Source: Pterobdella sp. o SKG-2022
Lineage: Eukaryota; Annelida; Clitellata; Hirudinida; Piscicolidae
Direction: 5' to 3'
NCBI GenBank assembly: GCA_964035795.1
Contig: OZ038327.1
Span: 7,027,225-7,091,224, forward strand
Length of the DNA stretch: 64,000 bases
Part shown: positions 49,486 through 60,200 of the stretch, piece after piece
Numbering within the stretch: the stretch's first letter is position 1
Layout of the letters: the number at the start of each line of letters is the position of its first letter
Position numbers and translations under genes: made by a program
The notes under the pieces: model-generated
Seen by the model: the letters and a program-made list of their open reading frames with translations, nothing else
Database searches by the model: none
What the model was told of the DNA's origin: nothing

Positions 49486-49935
49486 AAAACATAGATGTAG
49501 AGCAGTATTGTATTCTTTGGCCCGGTGCATGATGATTCTCAGGTTGAATATTTGGTCACCGCAACCTCGATTTGAGCGCAAGCCACATTGACTTTCGTTC
49601 AATTGAGAATCAGAAACTGGGGTACGCCTGTTCAGAATAGCTCTACTGAATGTTTTGCGACAGATAATGTTGCTTTTTTTTTGTAGTTGTCACTCACGGA
49701 TCTATCTCTTTTTTAAAAATTAAAATTGTTAATTGTTTTTTCCAGTCTTTTGGTACGCTCTCTTCCTTCAAAATTTCATTTGCCAATAATATCATCCGGC
49801 TCACCACACCTTCAAAAGTCAGTAATAGTAAACTAGTGCTTCTATCATCTATTCCAAATGTAATAACTTTTTTTAACTGTTTCAAAGCGGTTTCTATCTC
49901 TGTTTTTGATAGTAGAGCCGTTAATGCATTATGAT
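49486..49935 (-). mobile_element. LINE family A fragment (palm N-terminal part), minus strand
   Basis: Minus strand from 49920: ALKQLKK-like MKQLKKVITFGIDDRSTS, LLANEILKEESVPKDWKKQL, TILIFKKE, then RAILNRRTPVSDSQLNESQC and GLRSNRGCGDQI and KEYNTALHLC. It is co-linear with 7880-8290 of the LINE A copy at 6.6-9.7 kb. Together with the tail at 47085-47155 it forms the two remnants of one LINE A separated by LINE B; the middle 1.3 kb of LINE A is absent. Confidence 0.85.
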
Positions 49936-50540
49936 CATATTGATGTGTAGGTAGATAAATAGATGGATGAACAGGTGAATAGGCAGATAGACAGCTAGAT
50001 AGATGAAAAGACAGTTATAAGCAGATAAATAGTAATAGGAAAGGAAACATGCATACGTCATGTCGGCATTTAATTGAGAAGACCTTTAACCTTTTTGCCT
50101 TGTTTATTTTATCACCTGACATTTATTTTCAAATTTTTCACTTGTTATTTTATCAAAGATATTTTATTGACATTTAAATAATCATTAAAATTCAATTTAC
50201 TCTTTTTTAAAGCAAGAATTAAAGTGATGCTTGATGAAATAATTCAATTTCTTTTTCAAACTCATTCCTCAAAAATGAATTTCTATAATATCATTCTTTT
50301 GAATCACTTTTTCATTTGTATGCCCAACTTCAAATAAAAATATTTTTTCAAGTATTTTATTTTTCACCTATTCCATCTTCCATCCCTCACAAGCCCCCTC
50401 TTCTATTGTTACCCTTCCATCCCTTACAAGCCCCTCTTCCATTGTTACCCTTCCATCCCTCACAAGCCCTTTCTTCCATTGTTACCACATCAAAGCTCCA
50501 TCCACCTCCAACATCACAATACCATCCGCCTCTGGACACC
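49936..50540. other. No gene seen
   Basis: AT-rich with short GATAGATA/GATG segments near 49950-50030 and C/T-rich CCATCCCTCACAAGCCCC repeats at 50380-50480 leading into the next minisatellite. Confidence 0.45.
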
Positions 50541-51415
50541 TCATTAGCCATATATCCATCTCTCTATTATACATGCATCCATCTCTATTATTCATCCATC
50601 CATCTCTCTATCATACATGCATCCATCTCTCTATTATACATACATCCATCTCTCTATTATTATCTATCCATCTTTCTATTATCCATCCATCCATCTCTCT
50701 ATCATACATGCATCTATCTCTCTATTATCCATCCCACCATCTCTTTATTATCCATTCATCGATCTCTCTATTATCCATCCATTCTCTATTATACATGCAT
50801 CTTTCTATTATCCATTCATCTCTATTATCCATCCATCTATCTCTCTATCATACATGCATCCAACTTTCTATTATACATGCATCCATCTTTTTATTATCCA
50901 TCCATCCATCTCTCTATTATCCATTCATCTATCTCTCTATTATACATCCGTCCATCTCTTTATTATACATCCATCTCTCTATTATACATCCATCTATCCA
51001 TCCATCCATCTCTCTATTATACATCCATCCATCTCTCTATTATCCATCCATCCCTCTATTATCCATTCATCCATTTCTCTATTATCCATCTATCTTTCTC
51101 TCTATCATACATGCATCCATCTCTCTATTATTATCTATCCATCCATCTTTCTATTATACATCCATCCATCTTTCTATTATCTATCCATCCATTTCTCTAT
51201 TATCTATCCATCCATCTCTCTATTATACATCCATCCATCTCTCTATTATCCAACCATCTTTCTATTATCCATTCATCCATCTCTCTATTATCTATTCATC
51301 CATCTCTCTCATCATCTATCCATCCATCTCTCTATCATACATGCATCCATCTCTCATTATACATCCATCCATCTCTCATTATACATGCATCTCTCATTAT
51401 CCATCCAATATTTTT
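50541..51415. repeat. 16-20-bp minisatellite (CATCCATCTCTCTATTAT-type)
   Basis: About 45 imperfect units mixing CATCCATC, CTCTCTATTAT and ATACATG. All three plus frames stay open over hundreds of codons (Ile/Ser/Leu/His-rich) only because the unit lacks stops. No coding evidence. Confidence 0.9.
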
Positions 51416-51592
51416 CTTATACAGCATTTGTGCATCACAAGGCAAGTGCAAGAATGCTTGTTACTGCTTGTGGCTTATTTTTTGTTGATTAGCAAACATG
51501 TTGCGCTGGTTATGTTGACCGGGTGATTCACGAGTTTATGATAACGTCAGATACATAAGATGACAGAAAATAAAAGATGGCGACTGAAGCAA

Positions 51593-51673
51593 CCAATGAG
51601 AGATGAGATGATATATGAGTGACCAATCGTGGTCCAGGTGAGATGAAGTTGGATGCGAGATTGTGTTTATAAG
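51593..51673 (+). promoter_or_regulatory. Putative FoxQ2 core promoter: two CCAAT boxes and a TATA box
   Basis: CCAAT at 51593-51597 and 51623-51627 precede TTTATAAG at 51666-51673. A start site near 51700 would leave a 5' UTR of about 270 nt before the ATG at 51973. Order and spacing are typical; function is inferred. Confidence 0.5.
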
Positions 51674-51972
51674 AGGGAGTCATGGTTTGTGATGTTTGAG
51701 CTGTAGTGGGTGATGTTGGTTGATTGCAGAGGGAATCACTGGCAGTTTTAAAGAGAGGCTGACGTGGCATCTTGAAATTTTTTGGAAGTTTATAAAGGTT
51801 TATAATTAGTTTTTGAAGTAATTTTAGTTCGGAATTTTGACTTTGAAATAAGTATTTCGAAATCAAAAAAATTCTGGAGTTTAAATGGTTTTGGAACAAA
51901 TAATTTGAAATCGTCAAAAATTTATTTAACATCAATAAACAATACTATATCTTCAAAAACGTACCACTGATC

Positions 51973-52779
51973 ATGGGCGATAATCCAATAACTCAACACA
52001 ATACCAAAGAACCAAAACCGGGTGTCTTCGATACAGCGCCATCAAGCAACATTTTCAAAAGCACCTTTCAACACAAAGACCCATTTCCGCTTTTTCCTTT
52101 TCCTGTTTTCAATTACGCACTGAAATCACATCTGTTTTTTTTTAACAACCACTTGCTTCGACACCAAATCATCAACAAACTCATGGGGAACAACAGCAAA
52201 CACTGCCACAAAAAATCTCCACTTTTCAACTGCCCACAACACCACAAACACATCATGCCTCCACAAAACTTGTTTCAACCAAAGACTCTTTTTAAGCTCT
52301 CACCGGAAATACAACTGCTACACAAGATGTTAATGGACGAGAAAGAGAAGCCCACCGAAAGCTACATCGGTTTGATCGCCATGGCCATTTTGGCGTCACG
52401 TGATAACAAGTTGGTTCTGGGCGACATATACAAGTGGGTGATGGAAAACTACCCGTACTTCCGGAACAAGGGGAGTGGGTGGAGGAACAGCATACGTCAC
52501 AACCTCTCACTTAATGACTGCTTCGTCAAGGTGGACCGATGTAGGTCAGGTAAAGGTCACTATTGGGGCATCAACCAGGCCAACATGGCAGACTTCCTTA
52601 AAGGCGACTTCAGAAGGAATAAAGCGCTACGTAAAGCCAAAATGGCGAAAAAGACGACTGTCGAGGTGAAAGATGACGAGGGAGACAATATAAATGAAAG
52701 TAAAAACGATTACAAAATTTTTTGCGATGGAAACAAAGCTAAAATGAAGTTCGACGTGGTAAGTTTATTGAGAAAATGA
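51973..52779 (+). CDS. foxQ2: FoxQ2-class forkhead transcription factor
   Basis: A single uninterrupted frame of 268 residues. The forkhead DNA-binding domain spans about residues 126-222: EKPTESYIGLIAMAIL, LVLGDIYKWVMENYPYF, the recognition helix WRNSIRHNLSLNDCFVKV (170-187), and wing GKGHYWGI. The GDFRRNKA that follows (211-218) is the hallmark of FoxQ2 (usually GDFRRRRA). The N-terminal 120 residues are His/Asn/Phe-rich and unconserved. The C-terminus carries KFDVVSLLRK; FDVVSLL (260-266) fits the engrailed-homology-1 Groucho-binding pattern known at the C-terminus of many protostome FoxQ2 proteins. FoxQ2 acts in anterior/apical neuroectoderm patterning in other animals. The start ATG at 51973 has context ATCATGG. 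The bases GTGGTAAGT at 52756-52764 also match a splice donor, so a spliced form is not excluded. Confidence 0.93.
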   Translation: MGDNPITQHNTKEPKPGVFDTAPSSNIFKSTFQHKDPFPLFPFPVFNYALKSHLFFFNNHLLRHQIINKLMGNNSKHCHKKSPLFNCPQHHKHIMPPQNLFQPKTLFKLSPEIQLLHKMLMDEKEKPTESYIGLIAMAILASRDNKLVLGDIYKWVMENYPYFRNKGSGWRNSIRHNLSLNDCFVKVDRCRSGKGHYWGINQANMADFLKGDFRRNKALRKAKMAKKTTVEVKDDEGDNINESKNDYKIFCDGNKAKMKFDVVSLLRK

Positions 52780-53006
52780 GGGCGACGTCTGTCGACTGTC
52801 TTGTACTTCGAGATTGTAACATAATACTTTGAAATGTACACCATTCGAAAAACTCTTGGATAACAATAATGCAAACAACAACAATAATAGCAATGAAAAA
52901 ATAATAATAACAAACAAAAATCAAGGAAAAGTGATGGGTTTGAACTTTTTGACTTTGACCTGCAAAATTATGCCATGTTTAAGGTTGCTATGACCATTCA
53001 ATATGA
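52780..53006. other. FoxQ2 3' flank
   Basis: AT-rich with AATAATAAC-type runs; no clear AATAAA within 250 bp of the FoxQ2 stop. No other feature. Confidence 0.4.
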
Positions 53007-53429
53007 TTAAAAATGACAATTTATTATCGTGAATATTAATGAGGGTGATGATGTAAGCATGAAACAACTAACGGTCTCAACAGGTTGGCATGGAGGCCGC
53101 TTTGATAGGACGGCAGATTTTCTATGATTCGTCGATATACTATTTTTATTATTAAACGTGATTTTATTATCACTTTTATTATTCGTGGAATTATTTTTAT
53201 TATTGTCGACAACTTTCTCATTAAGCCTCTGGTGCACTTTAACGCCATGTTGCATAACGTCTTCACCTTCTTTGACGTCATCACCTACACCATCCTCCAA
53301 TCGTGTGCTGTTGCCCCAATCAGTGGGCGATGATGTGAGACACGGCTTATAGTTCTTGGGTGTTACATGTTTTTTGTAAAGGTCCATCAATTTATTTCGA
53401 TTGTCGAGTTTGTCTGTCTGTATGGAACG
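53007..53429 (-). CDS. Candidate coding exon with an LC8-like motif
   Basis: After the acceptor-like CCATCCAATCACAG the minus strand is open for 140 codons: RSIQTDKLDNRNKLMDLYKK, then KHVTPKNYKPC, an acidic part (EDGVGDDVKEGEDVMQHG), Asn-rich runs, and SAVLSKRPPCQPVETVS before the stop at 53007. RSIQTD resembles an LC8-binding TQT motif. The acceptor is preceded by the 2-kb C/A-rich (in this sense) minisatellite, as at other acceptors in this window. Its phase (0) fits an alternative donor at the end of the muscleblind exon 57850-57290, so it may be an extra muscleblind exon; it may equally belong to an unknown gene. No domain recognised. Confidence 0.4.
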   Translation of the reverse strand, partial: RSIQTDKLDNRNKLMDLYKKHVTPKNYKPCLTSSPTDWGNSTRLEDGVGDDVKEGEDVMQHGVKVHQRLNEKVVDNNKNNSTNNKSDNKITFNNKNSISTNHRKSAVLSKRPPCQPVETVSCFMLTSSPSLIFTIINCHF

Positions 53430-55500
53430 CTGTGATTGGATGGGTGGGTGGGGTTTGATTGGATGGGTGGGTGGGATCTGATTGGATGGGTGGGTGGGTG
53501 AGGATTGATTGGATAGGTGAGTGAGGATTGATTGGATAGGTGGGTGAGACATGATTGGATGGGTGGGTTTGATTTGAGTGGATGGGTGGGTGGGGTTTGA
53601 TTAAATGGATGGGTGGTTGAGGATTGATTAAATGGATGGGTGGTTGAGGATTGATTGGTTGGGTAAGATCTAAATGGATGGGTGAGATTTAATTGGATGG
53701 GTGGTTGAGGATTGATTGGATAGGTGGATGGGATCTGATTGAATGGGTGAGTGGGATCTGATTGGATGGGTGAGTGAGGATTGATTGGATGGGTGGGTGA
53801 GACATGATTGGATGGGTGGTTTGATTTGAGTGGATGGGTGGTTGAGGATTGATTGGTTGGGTAAGATCTAAATGGATGGGTGAGATTTAATTGGATGGGT
53901 GGGTGGGATCTGATTGAATGGTGAATGGGATCTGATTGGATGGGTGGGTGGGGTTTGATTGGTTGGGTGGGACATAATAGGATGGGTGGGTGAGACATGA
54001 TTGGATGGGTGGGTGGGATCTGATTGGATAGGTGGGGTTTGATTGGTTGGGTGGGACATAATAGGATGGGTGAGCGGGATCTAATTGGATGGGTAGGTGA
54101 GGTTTGATTGGATGGGTGGGTGGGATCTGATTGGATAGGAGGGTGGGTTTGATTAGATGGGTGGGTGGGGTTTGATTGGTTGGGTGGGATCTGATTGGAT
54201 AGGAGAGTGGGGTTTGATTGGTTGGGTGGGTGGGATCTGATTGGATGGGAGGGTGGGGTTTAATGGATGGGTGGGTAGGGTTTGATTGGTTGGGTGGGAC
54301 ATAATAGGATGGGTGAGTAGGATGTGATTGGATGGGTGGGTGAGGATTGCTAGGATGGGTGAGATTTAATTGGATGGGTGGTCGAGGATTGATTGGATGA
54401 GTGGGTAGGACCTAATTGGATGGGTGGGTGGGATCTGATTGAATGGGTGAGTGGGATCTGATTGGATGGGTGGTTGAGGATTGATTGGTTGGGTGGGTGA
54501 GACATGATTGGATGGGTGGTTGAGGATTGATTGGATAGGTGGGTGGGGTTTGATTAAATGGATGGGTGGTTGAGGATTGATTGGTTGGGTGGGTAAAATC
54601 TAATTGGATGGGTGGGTGAGATTTAATTGGATGGATGGTTGAGGATTGATTGGATGGGTGGGTGGGACCAGATTAGATGGGTGGGTGGGATCTGATTGGA
54701 TAGGAGAGTGGGGTTTGATTGGTTGGGTGGGTGGGATCTGATTGGATGGGAGGGTGGGGTTTAATGGATGGGTGTGTAGGGTTTGATTGGTTGGGTGGGA
54801 CATAATAGGATGGGTGAGTAGGATGTGATTGGATGGGTAAGTGAGGTTTGATTGGATGGGTGGGTGGGATCTGATTGGATAGGAGGGTGGGGTTTGATTA
54901 GATGGGTGGGTGGGGTTTGATTGGTCGGGTGGGTGGGGTTTGATTGGTTGGGTGGGTGAGATCTGATTGGATGGGAGGGTGGGGTTTAATGGATGGGTGG
55001 GTAGGGTTTGATTGGTTGGGTGGGATATAATAGGATGGGTGAGTAGGATGTGATTGGATGGGTGGGTGAGGATTGCTAGGATGGGTGAGATTTAATTGGA
55101 TGGGTGGTTGAGGATTGATTGGATGGGTGGGTGGGATCTGATTGGATGGGTGGGTGGGATCTGATTGGATGGGAGGGTGAGGATTGATTGGATGGGTGGG
55201 TGGGATCTGATTGGATGGGAGGGTGAGGATTGATTGGATAGGTGGGTGAGGATTGATTGGTTGGGTGGGTGAGACATGATTGGATGGGTGGTTGAGGATT
55301 GATTGGATAGGTGGGTGGGGTTTGATTAAATGGATGGGTGGTTGAGGATTGATTGGTTGGGTGGGTAAGATCTAATTGGATGGGTGGGTGAGGTTTGATT
55401 GGATGGGTGGGTGGGACCTGATTGGATGGGTGGGTGGGACCTGATTGGATGGGTGAGTGAGACATGAATGGAAGGGTGGGTGGGGTTTGATAAGATGGGT
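53430..55500. repeat. 2.07-kb minisatellite (GATTGGATGGGTGGGTG-type)
   Basis: About 100 units of 18-24 bp built from TGATTGGATGGGTGGGTG with variable linkers (GGATC, AGGAT, GGGTT, AGACA). Higher-order patterns exist: blocks such as GGATTGATTGGTTGGGTGGG recur at spacings of hundreds of bases (for example 54480 and 55250). Long Pro/Ser/His/Asn frames on the minus strand are artefacts. Confidence 0.95.
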
Positions 55501-55927
55501 GGTGGATATTATTATTTGAAAGAGAAAAAAGTTTGATTATTCAAAAAAAAGATGGCATGTGTCATTTTGAATACAGGTCCCCATTTTAGCGTTCCTCATT
55601 ATTTTAAGTGTATTTGATTTTTAAATTTCTTTCAAACACCACTGTCCCAAATGATTTTTCGATTAGTTCTTAATAGGGTATACATATATATCATTTATTT
55701 AATTTTTTTGAAAACTAGCATTTATATATAATTTTCATTCATTATAGATTTCCCACGATAGTTATAGAACAATTTTGTGGATCATTATGACGTTTGAAAC
55801 TTTTTCCGACAATAAAAACGTGACTATCAAAATTTTAAAAAATTTAATTTTGAATTTATCAAAAATTAGCTTTTCATCGAATGCCTTTAATAAAATAAAA
55901 AGCAGGAGAAAGCAAGTGGAGCTTGTG
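55501..55927. other. AT-rich stretch, no gene seen
   Basis: No supported feature before the tRNA-like sequence. Confidence 0.4.
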
Positions 55928-55996
55928 GCTGTAATAATAGTGGTTAGTACTTCTCGTGGTGGCCGAGACAACCCAGGTTTGAATCCTGGTTACAGC
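55928..55996 (+). pseudogene. tRNA-His(GTG)-like pseudogene
   Basis: It folds as a cloverleaf: acceptor stem GCTGTAA/TTACAGC pairs perfectly; anticodon stem TCTCG/CGAGA encloses loop TGGTGGC with anticodon GTG (55959-55961); T arm CCAGG/CCTGG encloses TTTGAAT. Primary sequence follows eukaryotic tRNA-His (TAGTGGTTAGTAC in the D arm, GTGGCC around the anticodon). Against function: the D stem lacks two bases and the universal U33 is G. It is therefore a recent tRNA pseudogene or the head of a different SINE; no SINE tail is recognised. Confidence 0.65.
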
Positions 55997-57274
55997 ATGC
56001 CCTATTTTTTGCAATTATTGCAAATATTTTTTTTGCAATCAATAGAATAAAAAAATGTGATGATTTTCTTTGCAAAGTAAAAAAATTAGTGTTAAAAAAC
56101 AAAAATCATTCAAACCTGTTCGAGAATTTCTTTCAGCGTGTCCAAGCCTAAATTCTCACAATCAAATTTTTCTGGTTCTAAAAGAATCGAATAAATCACC
56201 TTTTTCTTCTTTTCCGACATACTTGAGAGATTTTAACGTTTGTTACGAAGTTACACTTTACACAAATAAAGGGATGTGCTTTTAATTGTGGAAATGCGAT
56301 AAATTTTGAATGCTTCTGTTCAGGTAGCAAATTGCGCAAGTATACCAGATCAGTTCAAAGCAAACACATTTTATTTGAAGGACACAGCCTTTTGTGAGTC
56401 GAAAGCACATAGCCACCTCGGCAGTGCGGCAGATACAAAAATCTTTGGGTATATTAATAATTGTTAGATTTGAATTGATTTCAGCCTTATTTCACTCATT
56501 TGATGTTGCCGCATTGAGTTATCAGCACTTGGACACTTTACGAATGCAACTGAGGCGCGAGAAAGCAAAACGCGAATATTTTATTAGCAAACTGTACCTT
56601 AAGATATCCCGCAAAAACGACGCTACTGAATGAGATTTGTAAAGCAGACTCGAAACTAAATGAAAAGTAATGAAAAAGTCTACATCGATTTAACACACCA
56701 TTAAGTCAAAGTCAAAAGCATCATCTTCTTTTAACGCATCCATCAAGCTAGCAGTTTGCTTGCCATTGAGCAGCTATGAGCAATGCAGCTAGAAGGCGTT
56801 GCTATCGCTTGCTGGGGCATTGCTATTGGCTTGCTGGGGCGTAACGCATAAAGGCAGGTCCTGCGAGGAGAGGGGGCTGGTTAAAAGTGCATCTGGCTTG
56901 TAACTAAATAATGTCTGTTTATGCAGTTGATACATATTTTCAGAATTATGGGAGGTGATTTAGATGCTTATTTGAAAGAGATGTCATCAGGTGCTCACAA
57001 GCACGTATAAGACATCGACAATATATATATACGATGATAGAAAACTTAACATTTCAATACCTGATGTTTTTTGTATCAAATACATAAAAAATACAAAAGT
57101 AAAACATTATATATATATATAATATAAAGAGTAACCATTATAAATACAAAAAGATGCACATAAATACAACAACGTTATATACACACAGGGTGATACAACA
57201 ACGGTATATACACACAGGGTGATACAACAACGGTATGTACACACACAGGGTGATACAACATCATCAATCTGCAT
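55997..57274. other. No recognised gene; one candidate terminal exon and a short repeat
   Basis: The stretch holds the candidate exon 56485-56633 (listed separately), TATATATA near 57105-57120, and a 29-bp repeat ACAACGGTATATACACACAGG at about 57165-57262 (4 copies). The rest is AT-rich. Confidence 0.4.
56485..56633 (+). CDS. Candidate terminal exon, unknown protein
   Basis: After TTTGAATTGATTTCAG the plus strand reads LFHSFDVAALSYQHLDTLRM, then QLRREKAKREYFISKLYLKI and SRKNDATE before TGA. The basic, amphipathic helix-like sequence looks coding, and the acceptor is reasonable, but no upstream exon or known motif is seen. Confidence 0.35.
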
Positions 57275-60200
57275 TCACAAAGATCCTACCTTGTCCTGCG
57301 ATGCAATATTATTGTTATTACCATTATTATTATTATTGATATTATTATTATTGTTTTTATCATTATTATTATTATTTTTATTATTGTTATTATCATTATT
57401 ATCACTTTCATTGATCACCAAATCTCCAATAGTATCATCGTTAGAAGAGTTCTTGAGAATATTATCATTATTATTATTATTATTGTCACCCTGCTTTGTA
57501 TTGCACTGGTCACCGATACCACCATTATCCACACCACCATCCCAACTATCTCCACTTCCACCCTCTACTACATCCTTGTTGTCATTGGAACAGAACTTTT
57601 TTGGGTCAGGCTCATAAGTGCCACCCCCAATACCAGCAGCACTCTTTTCAACCCCACTTCCACCCCCATCATTGCTACCCTCACCACCTTCACTAACTCT
57701 CCCACTACCATCTTCATTTCTATCCCCACTACCAACCTCACCCCTCCTACCAACCTCACCACTCCTACCACCCTCACCACTTCTTTCACCATCACCATCG
57801 TTATCCTCAGTGTAGTTTCTCTTCCTCTTATTTGACGGAGCAAACTTGTTCTGACATCATCAAGTAATCAATAATACAATCAATTTATAATCTTTTTTAG
57901 CATTATTATTATTATTAATTTCATAATGATTATTTTTATTCACATGATTAGTATATTTATATGATGATTGTTTCTATTTATAGGATATTCATAATTCCTG
58001 ATTAAAAGATGAACCAACCCTGTCTAGTTTCCCATACCTCACAGCCAGATGGTAGGGCATATGAAAATATCTGGCAGAGGATTTGATAACCTATAAGGGA
58101 CATACAAGAAACACATCCCTGTCACATCAAACCACACACACCTCATTCCACCACCATACTTTGTCTCACCACACTACACCTCACCCTCTCACACCCCATT
58201 CTCCCTCACCCCCCCATCACCTGCAGACATCTCCCTTAGGACAGCTTCCCTTGACAATATGATCGATGCAGTATGTTACTTGGTTGTTATCCACCTGTTT
58301 GCACCATCATCAATGATTGTAATGTGAATTTGTTATCAAGCACATCAGCACACCATCACGATGCAACAATCAAGCACATCAGCACACCATCACGATGCAA
58401 CAATCAAGCACATCAGCACACCATCACGATGCAACAATCAAGCACATCAGCACACCATCACGATGCAACAATCAAGCACATCAGCACACCATCACGATGC
58501 AACAATCAAGCACATCAGCACACCATCACGATGCAACAATCAAGCACATCAGCACACCATCACGATGCAACAATCAAGCACATCAGCACACCATCACGAT
58601 GCAACAATCAAGCACATCAGCACACCATCACGATGCAACAATCAAGCACATCAGCATACCATCACGATGCAACAATCAAGCACATCAGCACACCATCACG
58701 ATGCAACAATCAAGCACATCAGCACACCATCACGATGCAACAATCAAGCACATCAGCACACCATCACGATGCAACAATCAAGCACATCAGCACACCATCA
58801 CGATGCAACAATCAAGCACATCAGCACACCATCACGATGCAACAATCAAGCACATCAGCACACCATCACGATGCAACAATCAAGCACATCAGCATACCAT
58901 CACGATACAACAATCAAGCACATCAGCACACCATCACGATGCAACAATCAAGCACATCAGCACACCAGCACGATGCAACAATCAAGCACATCAGCACACC
59001 ATCACGATGCAACAATCAAGCACATCAGCACACCATTATGATACAACAATCAAGCACATCAGCACACCAGTATGATACAACAATCAAGCACATCAGCACA
59101 CCATCACGATGCAACAATCAAGCACATCAGCACACCATTATGATACAACAATCAAGACTCATTATGATGAGTCAGCAACACAATTAGTCCAACATGCATG
59201 TTTGTCACAACATAAAGTAGAATATTCGAAAATAAAAAATGCAACAAAAACCCCAAAACCACCACTTCTAGCACCACCAACAAAAACCAACACTTCTAGC
59301 ACCACCAACACACACCACCCCTTCTAGCACCACCAACACATACCACCACTTCTAGCACCACCAACACATACCAACACCAACAGACCGACTACAGGAACCA
59401 CCTTCACGCGGTGTCGGGCCCAACAGAGAGTTCCTATGCACAACGAGAAAAAGCGAGAACACGAGAAACCATCATCTCTACCAGCACCAGCACCATCACC
59501 ACAACCCCATACACCATCACCAATACAACCCCATACACACCACTACCACCATCAAAAGAAAGTCGGTTTTTTCCCAAGGTCTGGGTCCACGGCCCTTGTC
59601 TCCAGACCGTCACCTTATAGGGCCCTCAAATCCAAACTTATCCGTGCTGGAGACATTGAACTCAACCCAGGTCCCAAGCAGCCTTGCGGAGAATGTGAGA
59701 AAACATGCACAGCAAAGGAGTTACGGTGTACCATGTGCAAACTCTTCTTGCACCACAAATGCAGCGGCTTATCGAGGACGGAAGTGGTCAGATTCCGAGA
59801 GGCCGACAATTACCAATGCCGGAGATGCTGCCCGCAGAATCCATCCCACCCATGCACCAAGTGCGGAGGGAGCTTTTGAATAGGACAGAACGAGCTCAAG
59901 TGTCACTCCTGTAATCTTCCAATTCATCTTAGATGCACCAGACTGACACGGAATGAGCGTGAAAGAGCAAAGACGGGAGGGTTATCTTAGAGTTGCTGCC
60001 TTCGCTTGACGACTCCAAGAGTGGAGCTGCTGTTATGGTCGAGAGGAGACAGAAGAAGACCATGTGCTTTCACTTCCAGCTACAAACCCTCCAGCAACTC
60101 TCGTGAAAACAAATACCTCTGCAGCTGAACCTGAGCAGGAACCACAAGCCCAGCTTGATGGCATCTGGTGCACGAATTGCGAAGGAAAAATTCACCATGG

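Noticed and set aside
50316..51526. Three overlapping 290-390-codon frames
   Set aside because: CATCCATC/TATTAT minisatellite; all frames open, no conserved unique segment.
58329..59155. CRISPR-like array of 34-bp repeats
   Set aside because: Units are head-to-tail with no unique spacers; this is a eukaryotic minisatellite.
58273..59187. 304-codon His/Gln/Ser repeat protein
   Set aside because: 34-bp minisatellite without stops in any frame; identical super-repeat in all three frames, and antisense to the muscleblind intron.
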